From Streptomyces griseofuscus (GTDB taxonomy: Bacteria; Actinomycetota; Actinomycetes; Streptomycetales; Streptomycetaceae), in contig NZ_CP051006.1 of NCBI RefSeq assembly GCF_014673495.1, forward strand, positions 1,922,001-1,986,000: a stretch of 64,000 bases of DNA, written 5' to 3'. Position 1 is the stretch's first letter. The number at the start of each line of letters is the position of its first letter. Under the pieces are notes generated by a model, which saw nothing but the letters and a program-made list of their open reading frames with translations, searched no databases and was not told where the DNA came from. Position numbers and translations under genes: made by a program. Shown here piece after piece: positions 17,401-27,500 of the stretch.

Positions 17401-20400
17401 GGCGGCGAGGTCCGTGTCCCGGGCGCGGCGCAGCAGTTCGCGGAAGGAGGGGGCGCCGCTGGTGTCGGTGCGCAGGACCAGGGTGTTGACGAAGAAGCCG
17501 ACCAGATCGTCGAGCGCCTGGTCCGCGCGGCCGGTCACGGGTGAGCCGAGGACGATGTCGGTACCGGCGCCCGAACGGGTCAGCAGCGCGGCCACCGCCG
17601 CCTGCGCCACCATGAGGAACGTCGTGCCGGTCTCCCGGGCCAGGGCGGTGAGCGCGCGGTGCGTCTCGGCCGGGCAGGACACGGTGTGTGTGGCGCCCCG
17701 ATACGACGCCACCACCGGACGCGGCCGGTCGGCGGGAAGGGTCACCTCGTCCGGTACGGCCTCCAGGGCGTTGCGCCAGTGGCCGAGTTGGGCGGCGATC
17801 AGGCTGTCCGGGTCGTCGGCGTCCCCCAGGAGTGCCTGCTGCCACAGGGTGTAGTCGGCGTACTGGGCGGGCAGTGGCTCCCAACCCGGCGCCGCCCCCT
17901 CGACCCGAGCGGAGTACGCGGTCCCCAGGTCCCGCATCAGCGGGGTGTTCGACCAGCCGTCCGAGACGATGTGGTGCACCACCAGGAGCAGGACGTGATG
18001 GTCCGGCGCGAGCTCGAACAGGACGCCGCGCAGCGGGAGTTCGGAGTCGAGGGCGAAGGGCCGGCCGGCCTGCTCGCTGATCCGGGCCGCCAGGGTGTCC
18101 TCGTCGGCGCCGAGGACGGTGAAGGGGACCTCCGCCCGGTCGGCCGGGACGATCTGCTGGCGGGGTTCGCCGTGCTCGGCGGGGAACAGGGTGCGCAGGG
18201 CCTCGTGCCGGCCCACGACGTCCGCCAGGGCGCCCCGCAGCGCCGCACGGTCGAGGTCACCGGTCAGCCGTATGGCCATGGGGATGTTGTACGTCGCCGA
18301 GGGGCCCTCCATCTGGTCCAGGAACCAGAGCCGGCGCTGGGCCGGGGAGAGCGGCAGCCGTGCCGGACGCTCCCCCGCCACCAGGGCGGGCCGGGACGCT
18401 TCCGCCCGGTCGCCCGCGATGCGCTCGGCCAGCGCGGCGACCGTCGGGTACCGGAACAAGTCCCTTACCAGCAACCGCACTCCGAAGATCTCGCGCACCC
18501 TGGAGACCAGCCGGGTGGCGAGCAGGGAGTGGCCGCCGCGGCGGAAGAAGTCGTCGTCCACGGAGGCCGAGGGCAGGCCCAGTACCTCGGCGAAGACGGT
18601 GCACAGGACCTCTTCGGCGGGGGTGCGGGGGGCTCGTCCGTCGGTGGTGTGCCCCTGGAGACTTGGCTGGGGCAGGGCCCGCTGGTCGAGCTTGCCGTTG
18701 ACGGTCAGGGGAAGGACGTCCAGCGCCATGAAGACGGCCGGGACCATGTAGTCGGCGAGCGCGCTCTCGGCGTGCCGGCGCAGCGCCTCCGGCTCGATCC
18801 GGCCACCGGCGACCGGCACGACGTACGCGACGAGCCGCTTGTCCCCCGGCCGGACCTCACGCACGCCGACCGCCGCCTGGGCCACGGAGGGGTGCGCGCG
18901 CAGGACGTTCTCAATCTCGCCGGGTTCGATGCGGAACCCCCGGAGCTTCAACTGCTGGTCCGCGCGGCCGAGATACTCCAGCTCGCCCCGATGGTTCCAG
19001 CGGGCCAGGTCACCCGTCCGGTACATACGGCTGCCGGGCGGACCGTACGGGTTCGCGGTGAACCGGTCGGCCGTGAGCGCGGGTTGGCCGATGTACCCGT
19101 GGGCCAGGCCATGTCCGGCGACGTACAGCTCACCGGGCGTGTTGGGCGGGAGGAGTTCGAGGTTCGGGCCGAGGACGTACGCGTTCTTGCCCGTCACCGG
19201 ACTGCCGATGGGGATGGTGGTGGCGTCCGTGGTGTCGGCGGTGATGGGATGGGTGGTGGTGAAGCCCATGCTCTCCGCGGGACCGTAGCCGTTGATCAGG
19301 TGCAGATGAGGGTGGTCGGCGAGGGCCCGAGCCGTGTGGGTGGGCGAGGCGGCCTCCCCGGCCGTCATGGCCTCACGTACGACGTCGAAAACGGCCGGGT
19401 GCTCGTCCAGCATGTGGTTGAACAGGCTCGCGGACATCTGAAGCGTCGTGATCCGATGCCGCTCGACCAGCTCCACGATCTGGTGCGGATCGGTGTGCTG
19501 ACCGGGCTGGAGGACACAGGTACCGCCATGCAGGAGCGGGCCGAAGACCTCAAGCGCGAAAGCGTCCCAGGAGATCGGCGAGCACTGCAAGTAGCTCTGC
19601 TCCGGGCCGAAGTGGAGGTAGTCCGGGCCCAAGAACGTCGCCGCCAGGGCGCGATGAGAGGCGGCCACGCCCTTCGGGGTGCCGGTCGAGCCGGACGTGA
19701 ACATGATGCAGGCCACGGCCTCAGGGTGGCCGGACGTCTCCACCGCCGCACCCGAAGTCGCCGCGATCACCGTCGCGTCGGCGGTGAGGTCGATCAGGGG
19801 GGCGGTGTGCTCCAGCGCAGGGAGATACGCCTGGCTGATCACCACCGATGGACCGGTCTGTTCGAGGGCCTTGTTGAGGCGCTCCAGCGGGAACTGGGGG
19901 TCCAGCAGGGTGTATCCGGCGCCGGCCTTCAGCACCGCGAGCAGCGAGGCGATCAGCAGAGGTGAGCGTTCGAGGTGGATCGCGACCAGGCTGCCCGGTG
20001 TCACGCCGCGTGCGGTGAGGTGGCGGGCCAGGCGGTTGGACCAGATGTCCAGCTCCGCATAGGTGATCCGCTGCTCCTCATGGACAAGGGCCACGGCGTC
20101 GGGGGTCGCGGCCGCCTTTCCGCTGAACAGCTGGTCCAGGGAGAGTTGGGGGGCGCGGGTGCGGGGACCGGCCCAGGTGTCCAGTTGCCGGCGTTCGTCT
20201 GCCGCCAGCACGTCCAGCTCGCCGATCGGTGTGTCCGGGGTCTCGGCCACCGCGGTGAGCAGTCGCGTCAGCCGGTCGAGGACCGCCCGTACCGTCCGCG
20301 CGTCGTACAGGTCGGTGGCGTACTCGGCGACGATGTCGAATCCGGCCGGGTCGCCGTCGCCGCGGGCGCGCTCCTGGAAGCCGAAGGTCAGGTCGAACTT

Positions 20401-21537
20401 CGCGATCCGCAGTTCCGGAATCACCAACGACGTTTCCAGGAAGCCGAGTTCGGGGGCCGCCGCGTCGAGCGACTGGCCGACGGTGAGCATCACCTGGAAG
20501 AGCGGATGACGGGAGGCCGAGCGCTCCGGATTGAGGACCTCGACAAGACGGTCGAACGGCATGTCCTGGTGGGCCCAGGCCGCCAGATCGGTCTTCTGGG
20601 CGCGGCGGAGCAGTTCGCGGAAGGACGGGTCCCCGCCGGTGTCGGTGCGCAGGACCAGGGTGTTGACGAAGAAGCCGACCAGGTCGTCGAGGGCTTCGTC
20701 GCCGCGGCCGGTGACCGGGGAGCCGATGACGATGTCGGTTCCGGCGCCCGAGCGGGTCAGCAGCGCGGCCACCGCCGCCTGGGCGGCCATGAAGAACGTG
20801 GTGCCGGTTTCCCGAGCCAGGGCGGTGAGCGCGCGGTGCGTCCCGGCCGGGCAGGACACGGTGTGCGTAGCACCCCGGTACGACGCCACCACCGGGCGCG
20901 GCCGGTCCGCGGGCAACGACACTTCGTCCGGGAGCCCCGCCAACGCGTCTTTCCAGTAGCCCAGTTGGGACGAGAGGACGCTGCCCGGGTCGTCCGCGTC
21001 GCCCAGCACCTCCTGCTGCCACAGCGTGTAATCGGCGTACTGGACCGGCAGCGGCTCCCAGTCCGGCGCACCGCCCTCGATCCGGGCGCCGTACGCGATC
21101 CCCAGGTCCCGCATCAGCGGGGCGTTGGACCAGCCGTCCGAGGCGATGTGATGCACGACCAGCAGCAGGACGTGGTCCTCGGGGGCCAGCTCCAGCAGGG
21201 TCGCGCGCAGGGGCAGGTCATGGGCGAGGTCGAAGGTCTTCGCCGCCAGTTCGCCGAGGGTGCCGGCGAGCGCGTCCTCGGTTACCGGGATCACCGGCAG
21301 CGGGAGATCGACGTCCTCCTCCGCGAGAATCGACTGGTACGGCGTCCCCTCCTGGGCGGGGAACAGGGTGCGCAGCACCTCGTGCCGGGCCACGACATCC
21401 GCCAGGGCGCCCCGCAGGGCAGCACGGTCGAGAGCGCCGCGCATCCGGACGGCCAGCGGAATGTGGTAGGTCGCGGAGGGGCCTTCCATCTGGTCCAGGA
21501 ACCACAGCCGCTGCTGGGCAAAGGACAAGGGGATCAC
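14413..21537 (-). CDS. nonribosomal peptide synthetase, modules 4-5 with thioesterase (C-A-T-C-A-T-TE)
   Basis: About 2374 aa. The start is GTG 21537, overlapping the stop of the upstream NRPS (GTGA) and preceded by GGGAGC. Order: C4 (from residue 2, HHIASDGWSN), A4 (core WDAFALEVFG ... NGYGPAESMGF), T4 (GGHSLL), C5 (HHIVSDGWSN), A5 (same core), T5 (Ser ~2062), TE ~2108-2374 (GWSFGG Ser ~2197, Asp ~2224, His ~2349). Both A domains give the same ten-position pocket read by eye, D-A-L-Q-M-A-G-G-F, which I cannot match to a known amino acid. No epimerisation or methylation domain is visible and the C domains look LCL-type. The TE should release the peptide by hydrolysis or cyclisation. MbtH at 36883 is the likely partner of the A domains. 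Confidence 0.95.
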   Translation of the reverse strand: MIPLSFAQQRLWFLDQMEGPSATYHIPLAVRMRGALDRAALRGALADVVARHEVLRTLFPAQEGTPYQSILAEEDVDLPLPVIPVTEDALAGTLGELAAKTFDLAHDLPLRATLLELAPEDHVLLLVVHHIASDGWSNAPLMRDLGIAYGARIEGGAPDWEPLPVQYADYTLWQQEVLGDADDPGSVLSSQLGYWKDALAGLPDEVSLPADRPRPVVASYRGATHTVSCPAGTHRALTALARETGTTFFMAAQAAVAALLTRSGAGTDIVIGSPVTGRGDEALDDLVGFFVNTLVLRTDTGGDPSFRELLRRAQKTDLAAWAHQDMPFDRLVEVLNPERSASRHPLFQVMLTVGQSLDAAAPELGFLETSLVIPELRIAKFDLTFGFQERARGDGDPAGFDIVAEYATDLYDARTVRAVLDRLTRLLTAVAETPDTPIGELDVLAADERRQLDTWAGPRTRAPQLSLDQLFSGKAAATPDAVALVHEEQRITYAELDIWSNRLARHLTARGVTPGSLVAIHLERSPLLIASLLAVLKAGAGYTLLDPQFPLERLNKALEQTGPSVVISQAYLPALEHTAPLIDLTADATVIAATSGAAVETSGHPEAVACIMFTSGSTGTPKGVAASHRALAATFLGPDYLHFGPEQSYLQCSPISWDAFALEVFGPLLHGGTCVLQPGQHTDPHQIVELVERHRITTLQMSASLFNHMLDEHPAVFDVVREAMTAGEAASPTHTARALADHPHLHLINGYGPAESMGFTTTHPITADTTDATTIPIGSPVTGKNAYVLGPNLELLPPNTPGELYVAGHGLAHGYIGQPALTADRFTANPYGPPGSRMYRTGDLARWNHRGELEYLGRADQQLKLRGFRIEPGEIENVLRAHPSVAQAAVGVREVRPGDKRLVAYVVPVAGGRIEPEALRRHAESALADYMVPAVFMALDVLPLTVNGKLDQRALPQPSLQGHTTDGRAPRTPAEEVLCTVFAEVLGLPSASVDDDFFRRGGHSLLATRLVSRVREIFGVRLLVRDLFRYPTVAALAERIAGDRAEASRPALVAGERPARLPLSPAQRRLWFLDQMEGPSATYNIPMAIRLTGDLDRAALRGALADVVGRHEALRTLFPAEHGEPRQQIVPADRAEVPFTVLGADEDTLAARISEQAGRPFALDSELPLRGVLFELAPDHHVLLLVVHHIVSDGWSNTPLMRDLGTAYSARVEGAAPGWEPLPAQYADYTLWQQALLGDADDPDSLIAAQLGHWRNALEAVPDEVTLPADRPRPVVASYRGATHTVSCPAETHRALTALARETGTTFLMVAQAAVAALLTRSGAGTDIVLGSPVTGRADQALDDLVGFFVNTLVLRTDTSGAPSFRELLRRARDTDLAAWAHQDVPFDRLVEALNPERSASRHPLFQVMLTVGQSLGSGPELDGLETEFVVPELRIAKFDLTFGFEEHLAEDGGSAGFDICVEYATDLYDAGTVRAAVARLVRLLGAAAEAPDLPFGRLEILGEEERGRLTALAGPDTSAPRLSLDRLFSERAARVPDSVALVHEEQRITYAELDIWSNRLARHLTARGVRPGGLVAIHLERSPLLIASLLAVLKAGAGYTLLDPQFPLERLNGVLAQTDPAAVISQAYLPALEHAAPLIDLTADATVIAATSGAAVETSGHPEAVACIMFTSGSTGTPKGVAASHRALAATFLGPEYLHFGPEQSYLQCSPISWDAFALEVFGPLLHGGTCVLQPGQHTDPHQIVELVERHRITTLQMSASLFNHMLDEHPAVFDVVREAMTAGEAASPTHTARALADHPHLHLINGYGPAESMGFTTTHPITADTTDATTIPIGSPVTGKNAYVLGPNLELLPPNTPGELYVAGHGLAHGYIGQPALTADRFTANPYGPPGSRMYRTGDLARWNHRGELEYLGRADQQLKLRGFRIEPGEIENVLRGHPSVAQAAVVIGEIRPGNKGLIAYVTPLDGARIDIAGLRAHASVSLPDHMIPAAYVPLDVLPRTTNGKLDRRALPQPDPDDQPRTGRGPRTPAEEVLCTLFAEVLGLSSAAVDDDFFHRGGHSLLATRLISRIRTIWSTHTTISDLFRYPTPALLAEHIAAGAGGGRANPLEAVLRIRGSAEASAPPLFCVHPISGISWGYAGLLRHIGEEHPVIGLQARHFTEPQRRPGSIAEMADDYLASIRAVQPHGPYHLIGWSFGGMVAHAVAARLERLGEEVRLLGLLDAYPLPEGFEPRPITGGDVLHGLLGEVPADVSVHCAEGAPDVRELALLVRERAPGLGELDGPGAAAVVEATIANLDIRLRHVPDLPFTGDLLFFNATGTPAPLTAAEAWAPYVGGRIEEVDIDCRHAEMTEPEPLRAIGEILSGRLRPARR
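15701..16919. repeat. near-identical A-domain repeat, copy in module 5
   Basis: This ~1.2-kb segment is almost identical at the DNA level to 18875-20093 (constant offset 3174 bp), apart from scattered substitutions and a more diverged patch near 16620-16740. It covers most of the A5 adenylation domain. Silent positions are conserved too, so duplication or gene conversion is recent. Confidence 0.9.
18875..20093. repeat. near-identical A-domain repeat, copy in module 4
   Basis: Partner of the 15701-16919 segment, covering the A4 adenylation domain. The flanking C and T domains are similar but clearly less identical, so homogenisation is focused on the adenylation core and its specificity pocket. 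Confidence 0.9.
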
Positions 21538-24500
21538 TTGGACGCTCCCATCCGGCGCATGGGCCGAAGCTTGGGCCGGGCGCTGCCGATACGGTCGAGC
21601 TGCTCGACCAGCGTGGCCACCATCGGGTTGTTGAAGAGGGCGCCGATCGGCAGGTCGACCCCCATGACGCTGTTGATCCGGCGCACGAGCCGGGTGGCGA
21701 GCAGCGAATGCCCGCCCAGGTGGAAGAAGTTGTCGTCGATGGAGACCGACGGGCGGCCGAGCAGCTCGGCGAACAGGCCGCAGAGCATCTCCTCGTTGGG
21801 GGTGCGCGGGGCCCGGCCCTCGGCCACCGCTCCCATGTCGGCCGGCTCGGGCGCGGGCAGGGCACGGCGGTCGAGCTTGCCGTTGGCGGTGAGCGGCAGG
21901 GCGTCCAGCCGGACGAAGGCGGACGGCACCATGTAGTCGGGCAGGGTCGCGGCCACCCACGCGCGCAGCTCGGCGATGTCCACCCGGCCGCCCTCGAAGG
22001 GGGTGACGTAGGCGATCAGGCACTTGTCGCCCGCCCTGATCTCGCCGAGCACCACGGCCGCCTGCGCCACCGAAGGGTGCCGGCACAGGACCGTCTCGAT
22101 CTCACCGGGTTCGATCCGGAAGCCACGGAGTTTGACCTGCTGGTCGGCGCGGCCCAGGAACTCGATCTCTCCGTGCCGGTTCCAGCGGGCCAGGTCGCCC
22201 GTGCGGTACATACGGCTGCCGGGCGGCCCGTAAGGGTCGGCGGTGAACCGCTCGGCGGTCAGCGCGGACCGGTTCGGGTAGCCGGCGGCCAGTCCGGAGC
22301 CCGCCAGGTACAGCTCGCCCGGTGTCATGGGCGGGACCAGGCGCATCCGGCTGTCCAGGACGTACATCCGGGTGTTGTCCAGCGGGGTGCCGATGGGTAC
22401 CGCGCCCGGGAGGTCGTAGGGCGCCCGGACGGTGTGCGCGGCGACCAGGACGGTCGTCTCGGTCGGGCCGTAGCCGTTGAGCACGGTGGTCTCGGGGCAG
22501 TGCTGATGGATACGGCGGACCGCCTCGACGGACATGACGTCACCGCCGGTCAGCACGGTCCGTACGCCCGCCAGCGCCGCCGGGTCGTCCTCGGCCAGCA
22601 TCTGGAACAGCCCGGACGACAGGATCAGCCCCGTGATCCGGCCCTCGGACAGCGCGCGGCTCATCGCGGTGGTGTCCAGCGGCCCGGGCGGTGCGACGAC
22701 GAGCGTGCCGCCGGTCAGCAGTGGCATCCAGAATTCGAAGGTGGAGGCGTCGAAGGCCATCGGGGAGTGCAGCAGCATCCGGGCCCGGGATGCGAGGGGG
22801 AACCGTACGTCGGCGGCCAGCTCGGTGATGTTGCGGTGGGTGACCGTGACGCCCTTGGGGACGCCGGTCGAGCCGGAGGTGAACATGGCGTAGGCCGGCT
22901 GGTCGGGGTGGATCCGGGGCAGGGGGTCCGCTCCCCCGGCCGTGGCCTGCGGGTCCGCCGGGTGGTCCCCCGGGTGGTCCGCCACACCGGTGACCGGGAT
23001 CGTGCGGGCGTGCTCGGGAAGGTCGAAGCCGGTCAGGTCGCGGTCGGTGAGGAAGACCGTGGCCTTGGAGTCCCGGATGATGAGGGCGATGCGGTCGGCG
23101 GGGTAGCGGACGTCCAGCGGGACGTAGACCGCTCCGGCCTTCACGACCGCGAGCAGGGCGACCACCGCCTCCAGCGAGCGCTCCAGGAAGAGGACCACGG
23201 GGTCCCCGGCGCGGATGCCCTCGCCGATGAGCCGACGGGCCAGCCGGTCGGTGCGCTCGTCCAACTCGGCGTAGGTGAGGGTGCGTTCGCCCATCACCGC
23301 GGCCGGCGCGGCCGGTTCGCGGGCGACCTGCGCGGCGAACGCCTCCGGCAGCGAGGTCCCGGCACCGGGGACCACGGGGCCGTTCCAGGTGACGAGCAGC
23401 CGTCGGCGTTCCTCCTCGCCGAGCATGTCCAGCTCGCCGGCCGGCAGGTCAGGGGCGTCGGCCGCCGCGCCCAGCAGCCGGGTCAGGCGGGCCGCGGCGG
23501 CGCGGACGGTGTCCGCGTCGTACAGGTCGGTGGCGTACTCCACGCTCAGGTCGAAGCCGGCCGGTTCGCCTTCCGGGGTGCGGTGCTCCCGGAAGGTGAA
23601 GGTGAGGTCGAACTTGGCGACCTCCAGTGGCGTGAACTCCGACTCGGCGGTCACACCCGGCAGTTCGGGCACCGGTACGACCGCGTCGGTGACCGAGAGC
23701 ATGACCTGCGCGAGGGGGTGGCGGGAGGTGGAGCGCTCGGGGTTGAGGGCCTCGACAAGGCGGTCGAACGGCACGTCCTGATGGGCCCAGGCCGCCAGAT
23801 CGGTCTCCCGTGTACGGCGCAGGAGTTCACGGAAGGTCGGGTCCCCGCCGGTGTCGGTGCGCAGGACCAGGGTGTTGACGAAGAAGCCCACCAGATCGTC
23901 GAGTGCCTGGTCCGCGCGTCCGGCGACGGGGGCGCCGATGGCGATGTCGGTTCCGGCGCCCGAGCGGGTCAGGAGCGCGGCCACCGCCGCCTGGGCGACC
24001 ATGAAGAACGTGGTGCCGGTCTCCCGGGCCAGGGCGGTGAGCGCCTGGTGCGTCTCGGCCGGGCAGGACATGGTGTGCGTGGCGCCCCGGTAGGAGGCCG
24101 TCGCGGGACGCGGCCGGTCCGCGGGCAGCGACACCTCGTCCGGCAGTCCCACCAACGCGTCCTTCCAGAAGCCCAGTTGGGAGGAGAGCGCGCTGTCCGG
24201 GTCGTCCGCGTCCCCCAGGACTTCCTGCTGCCACAGGGTGTAGTCGGCGTACTGGACCGGCAGCGGCTCCCAGCCCGGCGCGCCGCCCTCGATCCGGGCG
24301 CCGTACGCGGTCCCCAGGTCCCGCATCAGCGGGGTGTTCGACCAGCCGTCCGAGGCGATGTGATGCATCACCAGCAGCAGGACGTGCTCATCCGGCGCCA
24401 GCTCGAACAGGACGGCGCGTATTGGGAGTTCGGAGTCGAGGACGAACGGGCGCCCCGCCTCCTCACCGATCCGCGCCGCGAGCGTGTCCTCGTCGGCGCC

Positions 24501-27500
24501 GAGGACGGCGAAGGGGACGGCGAAGGGGGCCTCCGCCTGTTCGGCCGGGACGATCCGCTGGTACGGCTCGCCGTTCTCGGCGGGGAACAGGGTGCGCAGC
24601 GCCTCGTGCCGGGCCACGACGTCCGACACGGCGCTCCGCAGCGCGTCCCGGTCGAGGCCGCCCGTGAGGCGGATGGCCAGCGGGATGTTGTACGTCGCGG
24701 AGGGGCCCTCCATCTGGTCGAGGAACCAGAGCCGTTGCTGGGAGGGGGAGAGCGGCAGGCGCGCCGGACGGGATCCGGCGGTCAGGGCGGGGCGGGTGGT
24801 GTCGCTCTGACCGTCCTGACCATCCTGGCCGTCCGCGATGTGAGCGGCCAGCGCGGCCGTCGTCGGGTGCCGGAACAGGTCCCGCACCAGCATCTGTACC
24901 CCGAAGATCTCCCGCACCCTCGCGACCAGCCGGGTGGCGAGCAGCGAGTGGCCGCCGAGCCGGAAGAAGTCGTCGTCCACCGAGACCGACGGCAGCCCCA
25001 GGGCCTCCGCGAACAGGGTGCACAGGACCTCCTCGGCGGGTGTGCGAGCGGCCTGGCCGCCCGCGCCGCCCCGCAGGGCCGGCTTGGGCAGGGCACGCCG
25101 GTCGAGCTTGCCGTTGGCGGTGAGCGGCAGGGCGTCCAGGGTGACGAAGGCAGACGGCACCATGTACTCGGGCAGCACTCCCCCGACGTACCGCCGCAAC
25201 GCCTCCGGGTCGATCTCGCCCCCGGCACCGGACACGACGTACGCGACGAGCCGCTTGTCCCCCGGGCGGTCCTCGCGCACGACGACCGCCGCCTGACCCA
25301 CCTCGGCCACCCGGCTCAACACCGTCTCGATCTCACCGAGTTCGATCCGGAAGCCCCGCAGCTTGACCTGCTGATCGGCACGGCCCAAAAACTCGATCTC
25401 ACCGTGCTGGTTCCAGCGGGCCAGATCGCCCGTGCGGTACATACGACCGCCGGGCGGACCGTACGGGTTCGCGGTGAACCGCTCCGCTGTCAGCGCCGGA
25501 CGACCGAAGTAGCCGGCGGCGAGGTGGGATCCGGCGACGTACAGCTCGCCCGTGACGCCCGGAGGCGCGGGGCGGAACCGGTCGTCCAGGATGTACATGC
25601 CGGTGTTGGCCATGGGGCCGCCGAGGTGGAGCCGTTCCACGGTCCGGGTCTGCGTGGTGAAGACCTGGTAGCTACAGAACACGGTCGCCTCGGTCGGGCC
25701 GTAGGCGTGCACCACGGTGGTGTCCGGGCACCGGTCCAGGACCGTCCGCAGGGCCGTGGCCGACAGGACATCGCCACCGGTCCAGATCTCCTCCAGGCGA
25801 CCCAGGCTGTCGACGGCCTCCTGGGCCATCGCGTCGAAGAGGGCCGTGGTGAAGTAGGCGGCCGTGACGCCGTGTCGGGCGATGGCTTCCCCGACCTCGC
25901 CGAGGTCGATCTCGGCGGCCGGGAGGATCACCGCCAGTCCGCCGCTCAGCAGCGGCACCCACAGTTCGTACGTCGAGGAGTCGAAGGCCAGCGGTGAATA
26001 GGCCAGCACCCGCCGGTGCCGACCGCTCGCCCACCAGGGGTCAAGGGCCAGTTCCACCACGTTGCGGTGCGTGTTCACCACGCCCTTCGGGGTACCGCTC
26101 GACCCCGAGGTGTACATCACGTACGCCGCCTGGTCAGGGGAGAGCGAGAGCCCCAATGGCGCCAACTCGCCGTCGGCCACGGCAATTTCATCCCCCACCC
26201 GCACCACCGGCAGCTCGCCGGTGAAGTCCGTCCCACCCTCACGGCGATCGGTCACCAGCAGCACCGCACCCGTGTCCCGCAGCATCCACCCCAACCGCTC
26301 CACCGGCTGACGCGCGTCCAACGGCACATACACACCGCCCGCCTTCAACACCCCCAGCATCGCCACGACATACGCCACCGAACGGTCCAGGAACAGCCCC
26401 ACCCGATCACCCGGCCGCACCCCGGCCGCGACCAGCCGGTGAGCGAACCCGTCCGAGGACACGTCCAACTGCCGGTAGGTCAGCTCGACTTCCCCGCACA
26501 CCAGTGCCACCGCGCCCGGTGTACGTGCCGCCTGTGCCGTGAACAGCTCCGGCAGGGTGGCGGTGGGCAGCTCGGTCGCGGTCTCGTTGTAGGCGACGAG
26601 GAGTTCGGCGCGTTCGGCCTCGCCGAACAGATCGATCCGGCCGATCGGGGTCTCGGGTTCGGTGACGGCCGCGCCGAGCAGCCGGACCAGACGGGCCGCC
26701 GCGGCGCGCATGGTGACGGCGTCGTAGAGGTCGGTGGCGTACTCGATGGTGATGTCGAGGCCGGCCGGGCCGCCGTCGTGGCTGTGGTGCTCGTGGAAGT
26801 TCACCGTGAAGTCGAACTTGGCCGCACCCAGCGGGAGTTGCCTCGCGCTGGTGTCCGCGCCGGGCAGCGGCGGCGCCGGGTCGACGGCGTCGGCCACGGT
26901 GAGCATGACCTGGAAGAGCGGGTGCCGGGAGGCGGACCGCTCGGGGTTGAGGGCCTCGACAAGGCGGTCGAACGGCACGTCCTGGTGCGCCCAGGCCGCG
27001 AGGTCGGTCTCCCGGGCGCGCCGGAGGAGTTCACGGAAGGAGGGGTCACCGCCGGTGTCGGTGCGCAGGACCAGGGTGTTGACGAAGAAGCCGACCAGAT
27101 CGTCGAGCGCCTCGTCGCCGCGCCCCGCGACAAGGGATCCGATGGCGATGTCGGTACCGGCGCCCGAGCGGGTCAGCAGCGCCGCCACCGCCGCCTGGGC
27201 GACCATGAAGAACGTGGTGCCGGTCTCCCGGGCCAGGGCGGTGAGTGCCCGGTGCGTCTCGGCCGGGCAGGACACGGTGTGCGTGGCGCCCCGGTAGGAG
27301 GCCACCACCGGGCGCGGCCGGTCCGCAGGCAACGACACCGTGTCGGGCAGCTCCGCCAACGCGCCTTTCCAGTAGGCGAGTTGTGTGGAGATCACGCTGT
27401 CCGGGTCGTCCGCGCTCCCCAGGATGTCGCGCTGCCAGAGGGTGTAGTCGGCGTACTGGACCGGCAGCGGCTCCCAGCCCGGTGCCACCCCGTCGAGCCG

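Noticed and set aside
21538..22086. N-terminal extension of the second NRPS upstream of GTG 21537
   Set aside because: This stretch is out of frame with, and lies within, the 3' end of the first NRPS; the first NRPS reading has an intact T domain there and the GTGA overlap explains the true start.
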